In this document: positions 1 to 9,577 of the stretch, piece by piece
How positions within the stretch are numbered: the first letter of the stretch is position 1
Layout of the letters: every line of letters begins with the position of its first letter
Origin: Smallanthus sonchifolius
Taxonomy: Eukaryota > Streptophyta > Magnoliopsida > Asterales > Asteraceae
Reading direction: 5' to 3'
NCBI GenBank assembly: GCA_023525975.1
Contig: CM042020.1
Coordinates: 111,957,207-112,021,206, forward strand
Length of the DNA stretch: 64,000 nucleotides
The notes under the pieces: model-generated
What the model was told of the DNA's origin: nothing
What the model saw: only the letters and a program-made list of their open reading frames with translations
Databases searched by the model: none
Made by a program: the position numbers and the translations under genes

Positions 1-1
1 A

Positions 2-118
2 TTGTCAGTAGCAAGGCTGCGACCTGATTTTGTTGAGGTGGGGCTGCCGCCACAGGCCCTAAGCTCAGTTAGGGTGGCTCTTGCCACTAATTTGGGGCGC
101 GCTATCCTCGAGGAATGA
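2..118 (+). CDS. 3'-terminal coding fragment of an unidentified gene
   Basis: An open frame enters from the left edge and stops at a TGA ending at 118, giving 38 residues that finish ...NLGRAILEE. The stretch is much more GC-rich than the AT-rich DNA that follows and has protein-like composition (for example LRPDFVEVGLPPQALSS), which suggests the last exon of a real gene whose body lies outside the window. I do not recognise the family. It could also be a captured fragment; the upstream sequence is needed to decide. Confidence 0.35.
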   Translation: MSVARLRPDFVEVGLPPQALSSVRVALATNLGRAILEE

Positions 119-1131
119 TTTTTGGTATGTTCATTGTTACTACACAACACTTACCATTAGAACCGTACGTTTAGTCATATTTTATCTAATCATATCCAAT
201 CATATTTTCTTTACTTCTTATTTGCTAATGCTGATCATAACTTGTAATTCAAGAAACTAGATAAATATTCATGTTAGGGATTGGTTTTGAGAATCAAATT
301 TTTGAATGGCAAAATGGCTCAAATATAATTACAAAATTAGATTATTATGCCAAATTGTAGATGAGTCAGAATTAAATAAATTTGAGCTTGAAAATCAACA
401 ATAGGGGGAAAATGGGTCAAATTGAGGCCTGTGAGCTGAACCAAAACTTTTGTAAGAATTTACGTTTTGCCTCTTGACTTTCATTATTTACACTTTTGAG
501 TCGGTTTAAATAATTTTATTCACTTCTGGTCACTGGGAAGTTTTGGATTATATTTCGTAAACATTATTTTAATACTTATTTATATTTTTAAAGTTATTAT
601 TAAACTTGCAATATTAATTCCGAAACTTTTAAAGTGGGCTCAAAATTTTCTAAAACACATTTTAGTCATTATTCTTAATCATCTGGAAGTTCCAGCAAGG
701 CCCCTATAATTTATGGGATCACATTTTATTTTTAACTTATTAACAATCTAAAACTAGACGTAAAGCATTGCTTATTTGTTTCACATCTCGTGTATTCTCA
801 GATTTGACGAAAAGAGTGCGGCCCAGATTTTATGACATCCAACGGTGGCAGATTTTACTGTATTTTAAGATCTTTGTAAACTCGGATAATATAAATATAA
901 TCTTCTCTTCGGTTGTAAACTTTGATGTCTAAGCAACATAATGATGTTGTGAAATTAAGGTATTTTTATTTATTTGTAAATATGCAAATGTTCTCAGTTT
1001 CAGAGTGAATTATACTACGAAAGGTTATGTTTGCAATTTGTTGAAAGTTCAACTTTAAGGATGATTAATTTTTGAACAATTTTTGCTTTGTTTATTTCTG
1101 CAGGCAGACGCTCAGATCCATCATTTTATAC
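119..1131. other. AT-rich non-coding stretch, nothing recognised
   Basis: No open frame, tandem array or recognisable element end was found. If 2-118 is a last exon, the first few hundred bases would be its 3' untranslated and downstream region. Confidence 0.5.
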
Positions 1132-1139
1132 ATACGTAC

Positions 1140-1434
1140 AGAGGTGCACAGAACTGGTTTTGGGCCCAAACCGGAACGTATCGAGTCAAAACCGGTTTGG
1201 TCCAAACAGGTTCGGTTTAAAAACTGGTTTATAAAGGAAAATCATACCGCATCAGATCAGTTTCAAACCGGATTTACCGTATTATATAACTAATGGTTCA
1301 CACCAAACAAGTTTCAAAACTGGATTCACAGTATGTATATCCAAATGGGTTCAAATGACGAATCTGATCGGACCCGAACTGGTTTCTGGATTGGTTTCGG
1401 ATTTGGATCCGATCCGGTTTGGTTATGCACCTCT
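1140..1434. mobile_element. hAT-type MITE with perfect 8-bp target duplication
   Basis: A 295-bp element has terminal inverted repeats AGAGGTGCAC (left) and ATGCACCTCT (right, one mismatch when inverted). It is flanked by a perfect 8-bp direct repeat atacgtac at 1132-1139 and 1435-1442. An 8-bp duplication with RGRGGTGCA-type ends is characteristic of the hAT superfamily. The interior is a series of AACCGGTTTGG-like motifs on both strands and has no coding capacity, so the element is non-autonomous. Confidence 0.85.
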
Positions 1435-1442
1435 ATACGTAC

Positions 1443-2138
1443 ATCTGTAAGCTTTGAATTGTAATCCATCTATGTTTATTAACATTTACTATAAAAAAGT
1501 TAAAACCGTTGGTTCCACTTTTATAAGGATATAAGAAATATATTCTATATTAAATTTAGTCTTTTCACACCCACTTAATAGAAAAACTTAACTTCCATCC
1601 ACTCTAGGGATCGTCAGTGAAACAAAATGAAAGTTTCTTGGGACCAAACCCGTAATTTCTTAAAGTTAGGGGACTCAATCTGTAATTTGGCAAAACCACA
1701 GGGACCATCTGTGTAATTAATTCTTTCTTTTATAAAATAGTTTTAAGTGAAAACAATTTACGTTTAGTACTATTTAATGAGTATAAAGTATCCCTAAGTA
1801 CCCTAAGAATTACCCAATAAAAACGCGTCATGTAATGCTACTCATTTAAACCCTAAACTACCCTAATGGGTTGCGGCGGTATTCCCTATACCCGCTTCAC
1901 GAACCCGGCTTTTCAACAACCAACCACGGCTTAAAGCTCGGCTTCACGAACCTATGAAAAGTACCAGTGATGCTCGAACCCGTGAACCCCTTGGTGTTGT
2001 AGAGGTGTTGCCAACTTGCCATTGGAACCTGAGGGGGAACCTGAGCTCCACCCCGTCCACCCTTAAGTGTATTAGTTATTATTTTAATGATCCATGATTT
2101 AATACTAAATGATGAAATGGATATTGGTATCAAATAGA

Positions 2139-2141
<3 letters not shown>
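1443..2141. other. Non-coding repeat-like DNA without clear boundaries
   Basis: No gene is visible. Phrases such as 'gggaccatctgtgtaatt' and the block 1880-2060 look like worn interspersed repeat, but no ends or target duplications could be identified. Confidence 0.35.
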
Positions 2142-2169
<28 letters not shown>

Positions 2170-2386
2170 GGGTTGGTTATTGTACAAAGGCTTTTTAGCG
2201 TGCGAATCGTATGAAGCCATCAGTACGCGACACATGTCCTTAGGGCGAGGGGTAAATACGTCCACGTAAGAATAATAACACAAGTTATATAATAATAACA
2301 CATGTTTTATCATAACGTTTGTTCTAAAATGATAATAATGCATGCTATACGAATAATTACACGTGTTATATGAATATTAGCAATAA

Positions 2387-2457
<71 letters not shown>

Positions 2458-3120
2458 AGTTGAGTACAAAGTCTTTTTTTTGGCGAGAAGGTACGAAGGA
2501 TTCTAGACCACTGATCTAGCAAATCAATGGTTAAGATCAAGTGTGTGCCTAGTCAACTTGTTTTTAAGCGTGAAAAAAGTCTGGAGGGGTAGAATTGTAA
2601 TAGCCTACCTTTGTTGATATTTTTCAAGTTCCTTCATTTCTTTAAAATACGAATAACGTTTTTATACGACATTATTTAAAAAAAAATACACCATAACATT
2701 TTATTCTCTTTAATTTAAGTATAGTCCTGCTATATTTTTAATATAAAAAACCGACTTCTTTTAAGAATATGTTAATGTGTTGTAAGTAAGCGTGATTATT
2801 CATATAACATGTGTGATTATCATCATGCGTTATTATTTATATAACATATTATTCGTATAACATGCGTTATTATCATTTTAAAACATGCGTTATTATCATT
2901 TTAGAACATGCATTATTGTTAATATTCATATAACATGCGTTATTATCATTTTAAAACATGTGTTATTATCATTTTAGAATAAACGTTATTATAAAACATG
3001 CGTTATTATTATATAACTTATGTTATTATTACGCGGACGTATTTACCCCTTGCCCTAAGGGACTCGTGTCGCGTCCTGTTGGCTTCGTACGGTAAAAAAC
3101 CTTTGTACAATAACCAACCC
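2170..3120. mobile_element. (TA)n-flanked foldback MITE 1 of a linked chain
   Basis: The left end (from gggttggttattgtacaaa) reappears inverted at the right end (tttgtacaataaccaaccc). Both ends abut (TA)n tracts (2142-2168 and 3122-3132). Further inward the block with gaggggtaaatacgtccacg pairs with the inverted cggacgtatttaccccttgc near 3040. The interior is filled with loose copies of a 20-25-bp unit containing gttattatcatttta. There is no coding capacity. Location between (TA)n tracts resembles the Micron class of microsatellite-associated elements described in rice; the family assignment is by analogy. Confidence 0.65.
2391..2454. repeat. Compound (TA)n(GA)n microsatellite
   Basis: An uninterrupted run of TA dinucleotides passes directly into GA dinucleotides inside foldback element 1. 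Length polymorphism is likely. Confidence 0.95.
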
Positions 3121-3133
3121 CTATATATATATA

Positions 3134-4011
3134 GGGGTTGGTTATAATGAAAACCCACTTGAGTTGAGAAAACCCGTGAAAACCTTATAAAAAATTAAAT
3201 TGCTTTTTAGGGTAGCTTCTATATTTAAAAACAAAAAAACGCCGAGCCATTTAAAAAAAAATGGATTATTGGATTTTAATAATCCCACCTTTTAGCAATT
3301 GGCCAATAATAATCTCAACTGAGAATATTCTTACCACTGGTCCCTACTTTCAAACTATTTTTTTACATTGGACCCCCCGTTAAAAAAACTTAACGCCGTT
3401 AGAGTTTATATGACGTGGACATCTACAAACCACCGGAAAGTCAAGCCAAGCTAGCAGTGGTGTCGTGGTGGCTTTTGAAATTGGCTCTGGTGGTGTTTAA
3501 CTGGTCTTGTTTGTCCGGAAAGTCCAACCAGAGACAACGGTGGTGTTTAACGAGACCAGTTAAACACCACCAAAGCCGATTTCAAAAGCCAACACGAGAC
3601 CACTGCTAGCTTGGCTCAACTTTCCGACGGTTTGTAGATGTCCACGTCATATAAACTCTAACGGCGTTAAGTTTTTTTAACGGGGGGTCCAATGTAAAAA
3701 AATAGTTTGAAAGTAGGGACCGGTGGTAAGAATATTCTCAGTTGGGATTATTATTGGCCAATTGCTAAAAGGTGGGATTATTAAAATCCAATAATCCAAA
3801 AAAAAATACATATGTAACATGCTGGATTTACACAAAAAAACACTGATTTTAGTGAATTTTTCATGATTTAAAAAAAAAAAAAATTAGTCGACGTTTTTTT
3901 GTTTTTTTTAAAGTGACGAAAATGTGTATAAAAACTATACTTTAAAAAAAAGTTTCATAAGGTTTTCAAGGGTTTTTTTTAACTCAAGTGGGTTTTCATT
4001 TTATATTTTCC
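3134..4011. mobile_element. (TA)n-flanked foldback MITE 2, with a second element nested inside
   Basis: The left arm (aatgaaaacccacttgagtt, about 3152) is repeated inverted at the right (aactcaagtgggttttcatt, about 3981). The outer boundaries are (TA)n tracts. The arms are separated by an unrelated 537-bp foldback element at 3262-3798, so this is an older element split by a younger one. A relative with the same 'acccacttgagtt' head lies at 5449-5880. No coding capacity. Confidence 0.65.
3262..3798. mobile_element. Long-armed foldback element nested in MITE 2
   Basis: This is an almost complete palindrome of 537 bp with arms of roughly 250 bp each. The left arm starts tggattattggattttaat and is mirrored at the right end. 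Internal landmarks such as 'taacgccgttagag' and 'tgacgtggacatctaca' occur inverted in the other arm. A diverged relative sits at 11408-11926. Such long arms would fold into a near-perfect RNA hairpin if transcribed. I could not define a clean target duplication, so the superfamily is left open (Mutator-like foldback is possible). Confidence 0.75.
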
Positions 4012-4012
4012 G

Positions 4013-4062
<50 letters not shown>

Positions 4063-4066
<4 letters not shown>

Positions 4067-4461
4067 TAGGTTCAAATGAGAACTCATAAATACTTGAGAA
4101 CTCGCGAGAACTCCTCAGAAAACCAATTAAAACCATTTTTTTTTGTTTTCACTATCTTTATTATTAAAATATAACATAAAAAATGATTTATCTGTCCAAT
4201 TAATTCATCCTTTCTCTCTAAATTATCCTTAAAAAAATTTATATATATGTGTAAATGGTAAACACTTACACATGTGTAAGTGGTAAACTTACACAAGTGT
4301 ATATTTTTTTTAATATATGAACACATGTAAATTTACATAAATAAATTCATTTTTTTATATTGTATTATAGCAATAAAGATAGTAAAAACAAAAAAAATGG
4401 TTTTGATTGATTTTTTGACGAGTTCTCAAAATATTTAGGAGTTCTCAAATGATACATTCCC
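4063..4461. mobile_element. (TA)n-flanked foldback MITE 3
   Basis: The left arm contains aatgagaactc...cgagaactcc and tttcactatctttattatt. The right arm contains the inverse (aataaagatagtaaaaac and gagttctcaaatgatac). (TA)n tracts flank both sides. Half-copies of the same family occur at 8255-8385 (left half) and 14685-14819 (right half). No coding capacity. Confidence 0.7.
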
Positions 4462-4485
4462 TATATATATATATATATATATATA

Positions 4486-4945
4486 GGGGAAGAATCATAA
4501 GAAAACTCATTATTAATGAGAAAACCAAAAAACTATTTATTAAAGGTAAAAAAAATAATAAAAAAATCGTAACTCAAAATATAAATCAAAAACTAAAAAA
4601 CCGCTTCGGAGACCTTGTTCCCCACGTCGTCTTTCAAAAAAAAAAAAACAATCAACGTTTTGCTATATATGTGTAGCATAGTTAGCTTTTGGGGTGGTTT
4701 TTTGGGTTTACTTAAGCTTTTAGGTTAGGTTTTTGGGGGGTGGGGGTGGGCGGGGGGTTTAGGTGGTTGGTGGTGGTTGGGGAGGGGTGGGTAGGGTGGG
4801 TTAAGGTTTTTGGGTGGGGGTGGGTGGGGGGTTTAGGTTTTTGGGTGGGGGGGTTAGGCTTTTGGGTATACTACACATATGCAGCTCCTTTAATGAGGTG
4901 TTTTTTGGTTTATCATGAAAATGAGTTTTCTAATGAACTCACCCC
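4486..4945 (+). mobile_element. (TA)n-flanked MITE 4 with G-rich TTTAGG-like minisatellite
   Basis: The element begins ggggaagaatcataagaaaa and ends gagttttctaatgaactcac, bounded by (TA)n. The terminal pieces are short inverted repeats (aaaactcat...atgagtttt). The right half is a strongly G-rich tract (about 4684-4865) built from units like GGTTTAGGTTTTTGGGTGGG. The next element (4960-5390) is a second copy in the same orientation, and relatives occur at 60431-61163 and 63466-63700. No protein is supported. Confidence 0.7.
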
Positions 4946-4959
4946 TATATATATATATA

Positions 4960-5387
4960 GGGTAATGGTCATAAGAAAACTCATTGTTATGAGAAAACCA
5001 AAAAACTATTTATTAAAGGTAAAAAAAAAATCATAACACAAAATATAAATCAAAAACTAAAAAACCGCTTCAGAGACCTTGTTCCCCACGTCGTCCTCTT
5101 TCAAAAAAAAAATCAGCGTTTTGCTACATATGTGTAGCATAGTTAGTTTTTGGGGTGGTTTTTTGGGTTTAATTTAGCTTTTAGGTTAGGATTTTGGGGT
5201 GGGGGTGGGTGTGGGGTTTAGGTTTTTGGGGGGTGGGTGGGGTGGGTTTAGGTTTTTGGGTGGGGGTGGGGTGAGGGGTTTAGGTTTTTGAGTGGGAGTT
5301 AGGCTTTTGGGTGCACTACACATGCAACTCCTTTAATGAGGAGTTTTTTTAGTTTTCTCATGAAAATGAGTTTTCTAGTGAACTCAC

Positions 5388-5390
<3 letters not shown>
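4960..5390 (+). mobile_element. Second tandem copy of the G-rich (TA)n MITE
   Basis: It repeats the whole layout of the preceding element: a 'gtcataagaaaactcat' head, a shared middle (aaaaccgcttcagagacc and ccccacgtcgtcctc), a G-rich tract (5140-5310) and a 'ttttctagtgaactcacccc' tail. It is separated from its neighbours only by (TA)n. Head-to-tail arrangement with a shared microsatellite suggests insertion into the flank of the earlier copy, or unequal exchange through the TA tracts. Confidence 0.7.

Positions 5391-5448
<58 letters not shown>
5391..5448. repeat. (TA)n microsatellite linking two MITEs
   Basis: About 58 bp of uninterrupted TA dinucleotides lie exactly at the junction between two foldback elements. 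Confidence 0.95.
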
Positions 5449-5451
<3 letters not shown>

Positions 5452-5877
5452 AAGAGATAATTTAAAAACCCACTTGAGTTGTGAAAACAAATGAAAACTA
5501 AAAAAAACGTCTTTTTACATGTTTAAAAAAAAATTGGAAAACATTCTAAGCAACTTTTATAACATTTTCATCAAAAAAATACAAAAAACGCCGAACGTTT
5601 TTTTTTTAAATTGGACAAAAATCCACATTTTTTAAAAATTACATATGTTAAAAACACCAATTACCTGTGTAAAACAAAACTTACATATGTTAAAACACCT
5701 GGGCAGAATTAAAATTTTTTTTTATAAAAACATCAGGTCGGCGCTTTTTTGATTTTTTTTATAAAAAGTTTTCAAATTACATATAAAAGCTTTTCAAAAA
5801 AAAAACCTTGTAAAAATCCAATTTTTTAAGAGTTTTCAAATGTTTTCACAAATAGGGGGGTATTCATCCTATACAGT

Positions 5878-5880
<3 letters not shown>
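5449..5880. mobile_element. (TA)n-flanked foldback MITE 6, related to MITE 2
   Basis: The head (aaaaacccacttgagttgtg) resembles element 2, and the tail is a partial inverse (agagttttcaaatgttttc). The middle contains A- and T-rich inverted blocks around 'acgccgaac' and 'ggtcggcgcttttttg'. It is bounded by (TA)n at 5391-5448 and 5881-5929. No coding capacity. Confidence 0.6.
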
Positions 5881-5931
<51 letters not shown>

Positions 5932-6498
5932 CGTATCAAATGAAAACCACCTCTTATTATAAAAACCCATAAACTCTTCCACAACCACATGTTTTATTTA
6001 TTTAATTTCTGATTTATTTTAATAAGAAAAAGGTATTATTGTTCATTCATCATTTTCTCTCTCCTTTGTTAACCCTAAATATCCTCTTTTCCAGATCCAA
6101 ACCACGCCTCTCTCCCACCCCATCTGCTCTAATGTAAAGAACAATTGTTGACATTTACACTAAGCAATTACATTAGTGTTACGTAATTACATTGGTATAA
6201 ATAAGTAGTCCAAAATATCCAGCTATCCAAATACATCTAAAAAGTTGTCTAAATACAGCAACGAGAGGTACAGTCAAGAACAATATCTGATTGTATTTAA
6301 AAAAAACGCCTCATTGTATTTATAAAAAAACAAAAAATGCCTAAATATACAATAAGCCCATCTCTAAAAAATGATGTTCGTATAAGATGGATCAAGATCT
6401 AGTCAAAACGGTCACTTTCTAATTTCTATAACAAGAATAATGAAAAAAACAAAGTGGGTATCGAAGTAACACAACCTATCAGGAACAGACGTGCAAAT

Positions 6499-6578
<80 letters not shown>
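5881..6578. repeat. (TA)n tracts at 5881-5929 and 6508-6578 bracketing unresolved DNA
   Basis: Two long TA microsatellites flank about 580 bp of AT-rich DNA (5930-6507). No terminal inverted repeats could be matched in the bracketed piece, so it may be a seventh, decayed chain member or host DNA. Confidence 0.5.
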
Positions 6579-6579
<1 letters not shown>

Positions 6580-6582
<3 letters not shown>

Positions 6583-6844
6583 CTATGAAAATTAAAAGAA
6601 CGACGGTGGTAATTTGGGAGTAAAAAGAAAACCCTAATCTTGCTACAAGTTTGAGAGATGATTTTTGAAAGAGGGGTTTTTGGTTTAAATGGAGGAATTC
6701 AGGAACAGACCTACAAATCAACACAAATCCGGCAACCATCGTTGAATTCGTCTTGCAGAGTGAACGGCCTTCTTGCGCTCGTGTATCGCCGCTTAAGATG
6801 CTATTCACAACCAGAGCTCTAGCGGCTTCTAGTGGTAATCCCAT
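6580..6844 (-). pseudogene. Possible small coding remnant, unidentified
   Basis: On the minus strand an ATG at 6844 opens about 88 sense-like residues (MGLPLEAARALVVNSILSGD...) before running into translated TA repeat. The first 50 residues have ordinary protein composition and a hydrophobic patch (STMVAGFVLICRSVPEFL). The GC content is higher than its surroundings. I do not recognise it; it could be a captured exon or chance. Confidence 0.22.
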
Positions 6845-7134
6845 ACACCGATCGGAGGAAGGGAAGCAAAGCAGCTATAAGGACTGGAAATTGGAGAAGG
6901 AGACTCCCCAATAGTAGCTACCACGGGGTGAATTTGACGAAAGAGTGAACGACCTTTTTTTTTATGAAACGAGGCAAACTAGGGAAACATTTTGGTTTTT
7001 TTAGTTTTATTATTTTTTTTAGGTTTTTTTTACCTTACAAAAAAATATGCCATTAAATATGAAAATGCCATTAATAAGGAGTTTCTTGGTTCTCTCATTA
7101 AAATTAGTTAACTGCTCTACCCTGTGCCAAAGAG

Positions 7135-7559
7135 AAGAACTGAAAACTAATATACAAGCAAGGATTGAATACGCCCCTCTACCATATTTGTACAAATAGA
7201 ATAGCCAATTTATACATAATGGGAAAGAGGCCATCTATGATCATCGATCATAGAAATGAAATAAAGAGATATTTTAATCCTTACCAACTTGATCTTGTCG
7301 CCCCTGGCAACAAACATGCATGAACCATTTCACGAAGTATGTGTCTGGATAGTTCTGAATTTATTCAAAAGTAATTCGCGAGATCATACACTCTTCTTTC
7401 TTAGATATAACTTTCCTAGTTATAACAGAAAAAGTACATCTGGTTGGATCCAGCCTATTCTTGAAATAAACAACTCGCACACACTCCCTTTCCAAAAAAG
7501 ATCAAGACCCCAAGCACTACACTTAGATTTATTAGATTTGTTGCTAAAATATCAGTATT
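7135..7559 (-). pseudogene. atpF: Plastid DNA insertion (NUPT): atpF exon 1 part and group II intron start
   Basis: On the minus strand 7559-7483 encodes NTDILATNLINLSVVLGVLI followed by FFGKGV. This matches the N-terminal membrane segment of the chloroplast ATP synthase CF0 subunit b (atpF). It is followed by a group II intron 5' start (gtgcgag-type at about 7480), as expected for the split plastid atpF gene, and the intron-like sequence continues leftward to about 7135. Exon residues before NTD are missing: homology stops abruptly at 7559, and exon 2 is absent. Without the start codon, second exon and plastid context it cannot be functional in the nucleus. The exact left limit is uncertain. 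Confidence 0.75.
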
Positions 7560-8240
7560 GGCTTCTTTATAGGATTCTTGTCTGATTGAACAAGAGCGTA
7601 TGCACCTTAAATTAAAGGGAAGATCGTATGATTGCACGAGATCGTATGCACCTCCTTTTCTCCTTTATTCCGGGTAATAGATAAGTAAGTGAGTGCCCCG
7701 TGTACTTTCCCTATCAATTTTCATATACTAGTTTTTATTGTATAGAGAAGAAATCTTAGTTCGAAGGTAGGTAGCTTTCTTTCACAAACCTGTTTTCACT
7801 TATCTGGAACACGGAATATATGAAATTGATTAATAAATATTTGAACTATAATTCATACTTAATATTCAAACCTCGCGGTCAGATTCCAAAAAAATTTCCA
7901 AGAATTAGAATTTAGAAATATAAATCAAAATTATTTATTCTTTCAAATGTCTATTTAGGCTTATTTTGACTCAAAGACAAATCTTTATTCGAATTTTTGG
8001 TGATTATCTATTCGTGGAATAAGTGATGATCCTATGCTTCTTACTCAGGGAATCTTTAGGCTTAACTTAGTATTTTTTATTGAATCACCGTGGTTCTAGT
8101 ATTTATCTGAGGTTTGAATCGATTCATAGGGTCTTAACAAGAGAATTCCTATCAATAATAAATAAAACAAATATAATAAACATTATAGATAAAAACAAAT
8201 AAAAGAAAAAGAAAGAAATGGGGAAGAGAGAATTCATGAG
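7560..8240. other. AT-rich stretch, possibly further rearranged plastid spacer DNA
   Basis: No gene is seen. The low-complexity AT-rich style (7700-8150) resembles chloroplast intergenic DNA and directly adjoins the atpF piece. I could not tie it to a named plastid gene. Confidence 0.3.
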
Positions 8241-8254
8241 GCCCATATATATAT

Positions 8255-8385
8255 GGAATATCATTTGAGAACTCCTAAATATTACGAGAACTCGCGAAAA
8301 ACTAATCAAAACCATTTTTTTGTTTTCAATATCTTTATTATTAAAATATAACATAAAAAAATAAATTTATATATATAAATTTACA
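8255..8385 (+). mobile_element. Left half of a MITE-3 family element
   Basis: Sequence from ggaatatcatttgagaactc to the A/T-rich middle matches one arm of the foldback at 4063-4461 and directly follows a short TA tract. The complementary arm is missing here. A right-hand arm of the same family lies at 14685-14819. Confidence 0.6.
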
Positions 8386-8519
8386 TGTATTCGTAATTAT
8401 ATACATACATTTATATACCAAATGAAATCTTTATATATACATACATTTATATATCAAACTATGATTTAATATATGACAAATGATTATGATTTTATGTATA
8501 AATAGATGGATGATGTTTA

Positions 8520-9221
8520 TGTGACGAGTTATGTTTTAAAGGTCTTGCCTACAGGTCGGGTCAACTTAACAAGTCCTATTATAGGGATATGACCACCTAT
8601 AGACTAATACGTTAAGGAGTCCTATTTATGATATTAGGTATATATGCTACATAATGTCACATTGGGGATATGACCACCAAATGTAGGCAATTATGTGATG
8701 TGTCATATTGGGGATATGGCCACCCAGTGTAGACAAAGATGTGATGAGTACTCTAACTCATTACTTAGTGTTTGGTTAGTTAGAGGTGAGATGGACCCAT
8801 ACTATCTAGTGCAAGAACCTTATATGTAATATGTTATGTTAAGTATGTCATATAGAGATCCTTATATGTTTATGTTATGTTAAATATGTTTTACAAAGTT
8901 TCTTATATGTATAAACTTATTTATAATTTGAACTCACTCAACATAGCTGACTTTTGCATGTATATTAGACTGATTTCAGGTATTGATGACAAGTATGGGC
9001 TTCTTGGCAAGCTTATGGAGCTACCCGTACCTCGATGACTGAGATTTCTGTTTTTGATTTTTCTTTCTTTTAGACATAGTATTTATGGTTTTTCTCGCAT
9101 GTTTTGGGATTTTATGACTATTTCCGCTTCAATGGTTTTATAGACTTTTTAAAGTCTTGGTTTGAACTATGTATGCTTATGATATGCCAATTGTGAGGCC
9201 TCCTAGGTTTGTGGTCTTACA
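8520..9221 (+). mobile_element. 3' part of a decayed chromovirus-type LTR (L)
   Basis: The block ends with ggtttgtggtcttaca at 9221 and is followed at 9224-9236 by a TGGGTATCAGAGC primer-binding site (initiator tRNA-Met type, one inserted G). That defines the 3' end of a 5' LTR. It carries the motif series gaactcact, atagctgac, tttcag (8930-8979) that marks the putative LTR intron acceptor in other LTRs of the window. The 5' part, where the matching donor should be, is not recognisable. Confidence 0.6.
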
Positions 9222-9577
9222 AGTGGGTATCAGAGCGATAGTTTAAGAGATATGTGGGCATCCCCTAATGTCTAGACTTGAACTGGGAATGGGACCAAAG
9301 TTAGAAATGCCAGTATAGGTAGCTGCACGCCACGAGGTAAAATGTTCTAATATTTTGAGTTAGGTATTAATTCCTTTCCTTGAATTCCTTAGATATCCAG
9401 CTTAGTATGTTAGTCACTGATATAACTCATGATAGGGATGTTTAGGACATGTAAAGTGAGGTAAACAACAAATTGTTCTTAGCCCTTTTAATTAGCAGTT
9501 TACATTACTTACCACGTTCAAAATAATGACCTGGAATGACAATGTTGGTATTCTATCTTCTGTAATAGGTTTCATAG

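Noticed and set aside
5299..5490. Frames rich in Tyr-Ile repeats at several (TA)n tracts (also 2310-2540, 6479-6580, 61551-61805, 63652-63864)
   Set aside because: They are translations of TA microsatellites without any other coding support.
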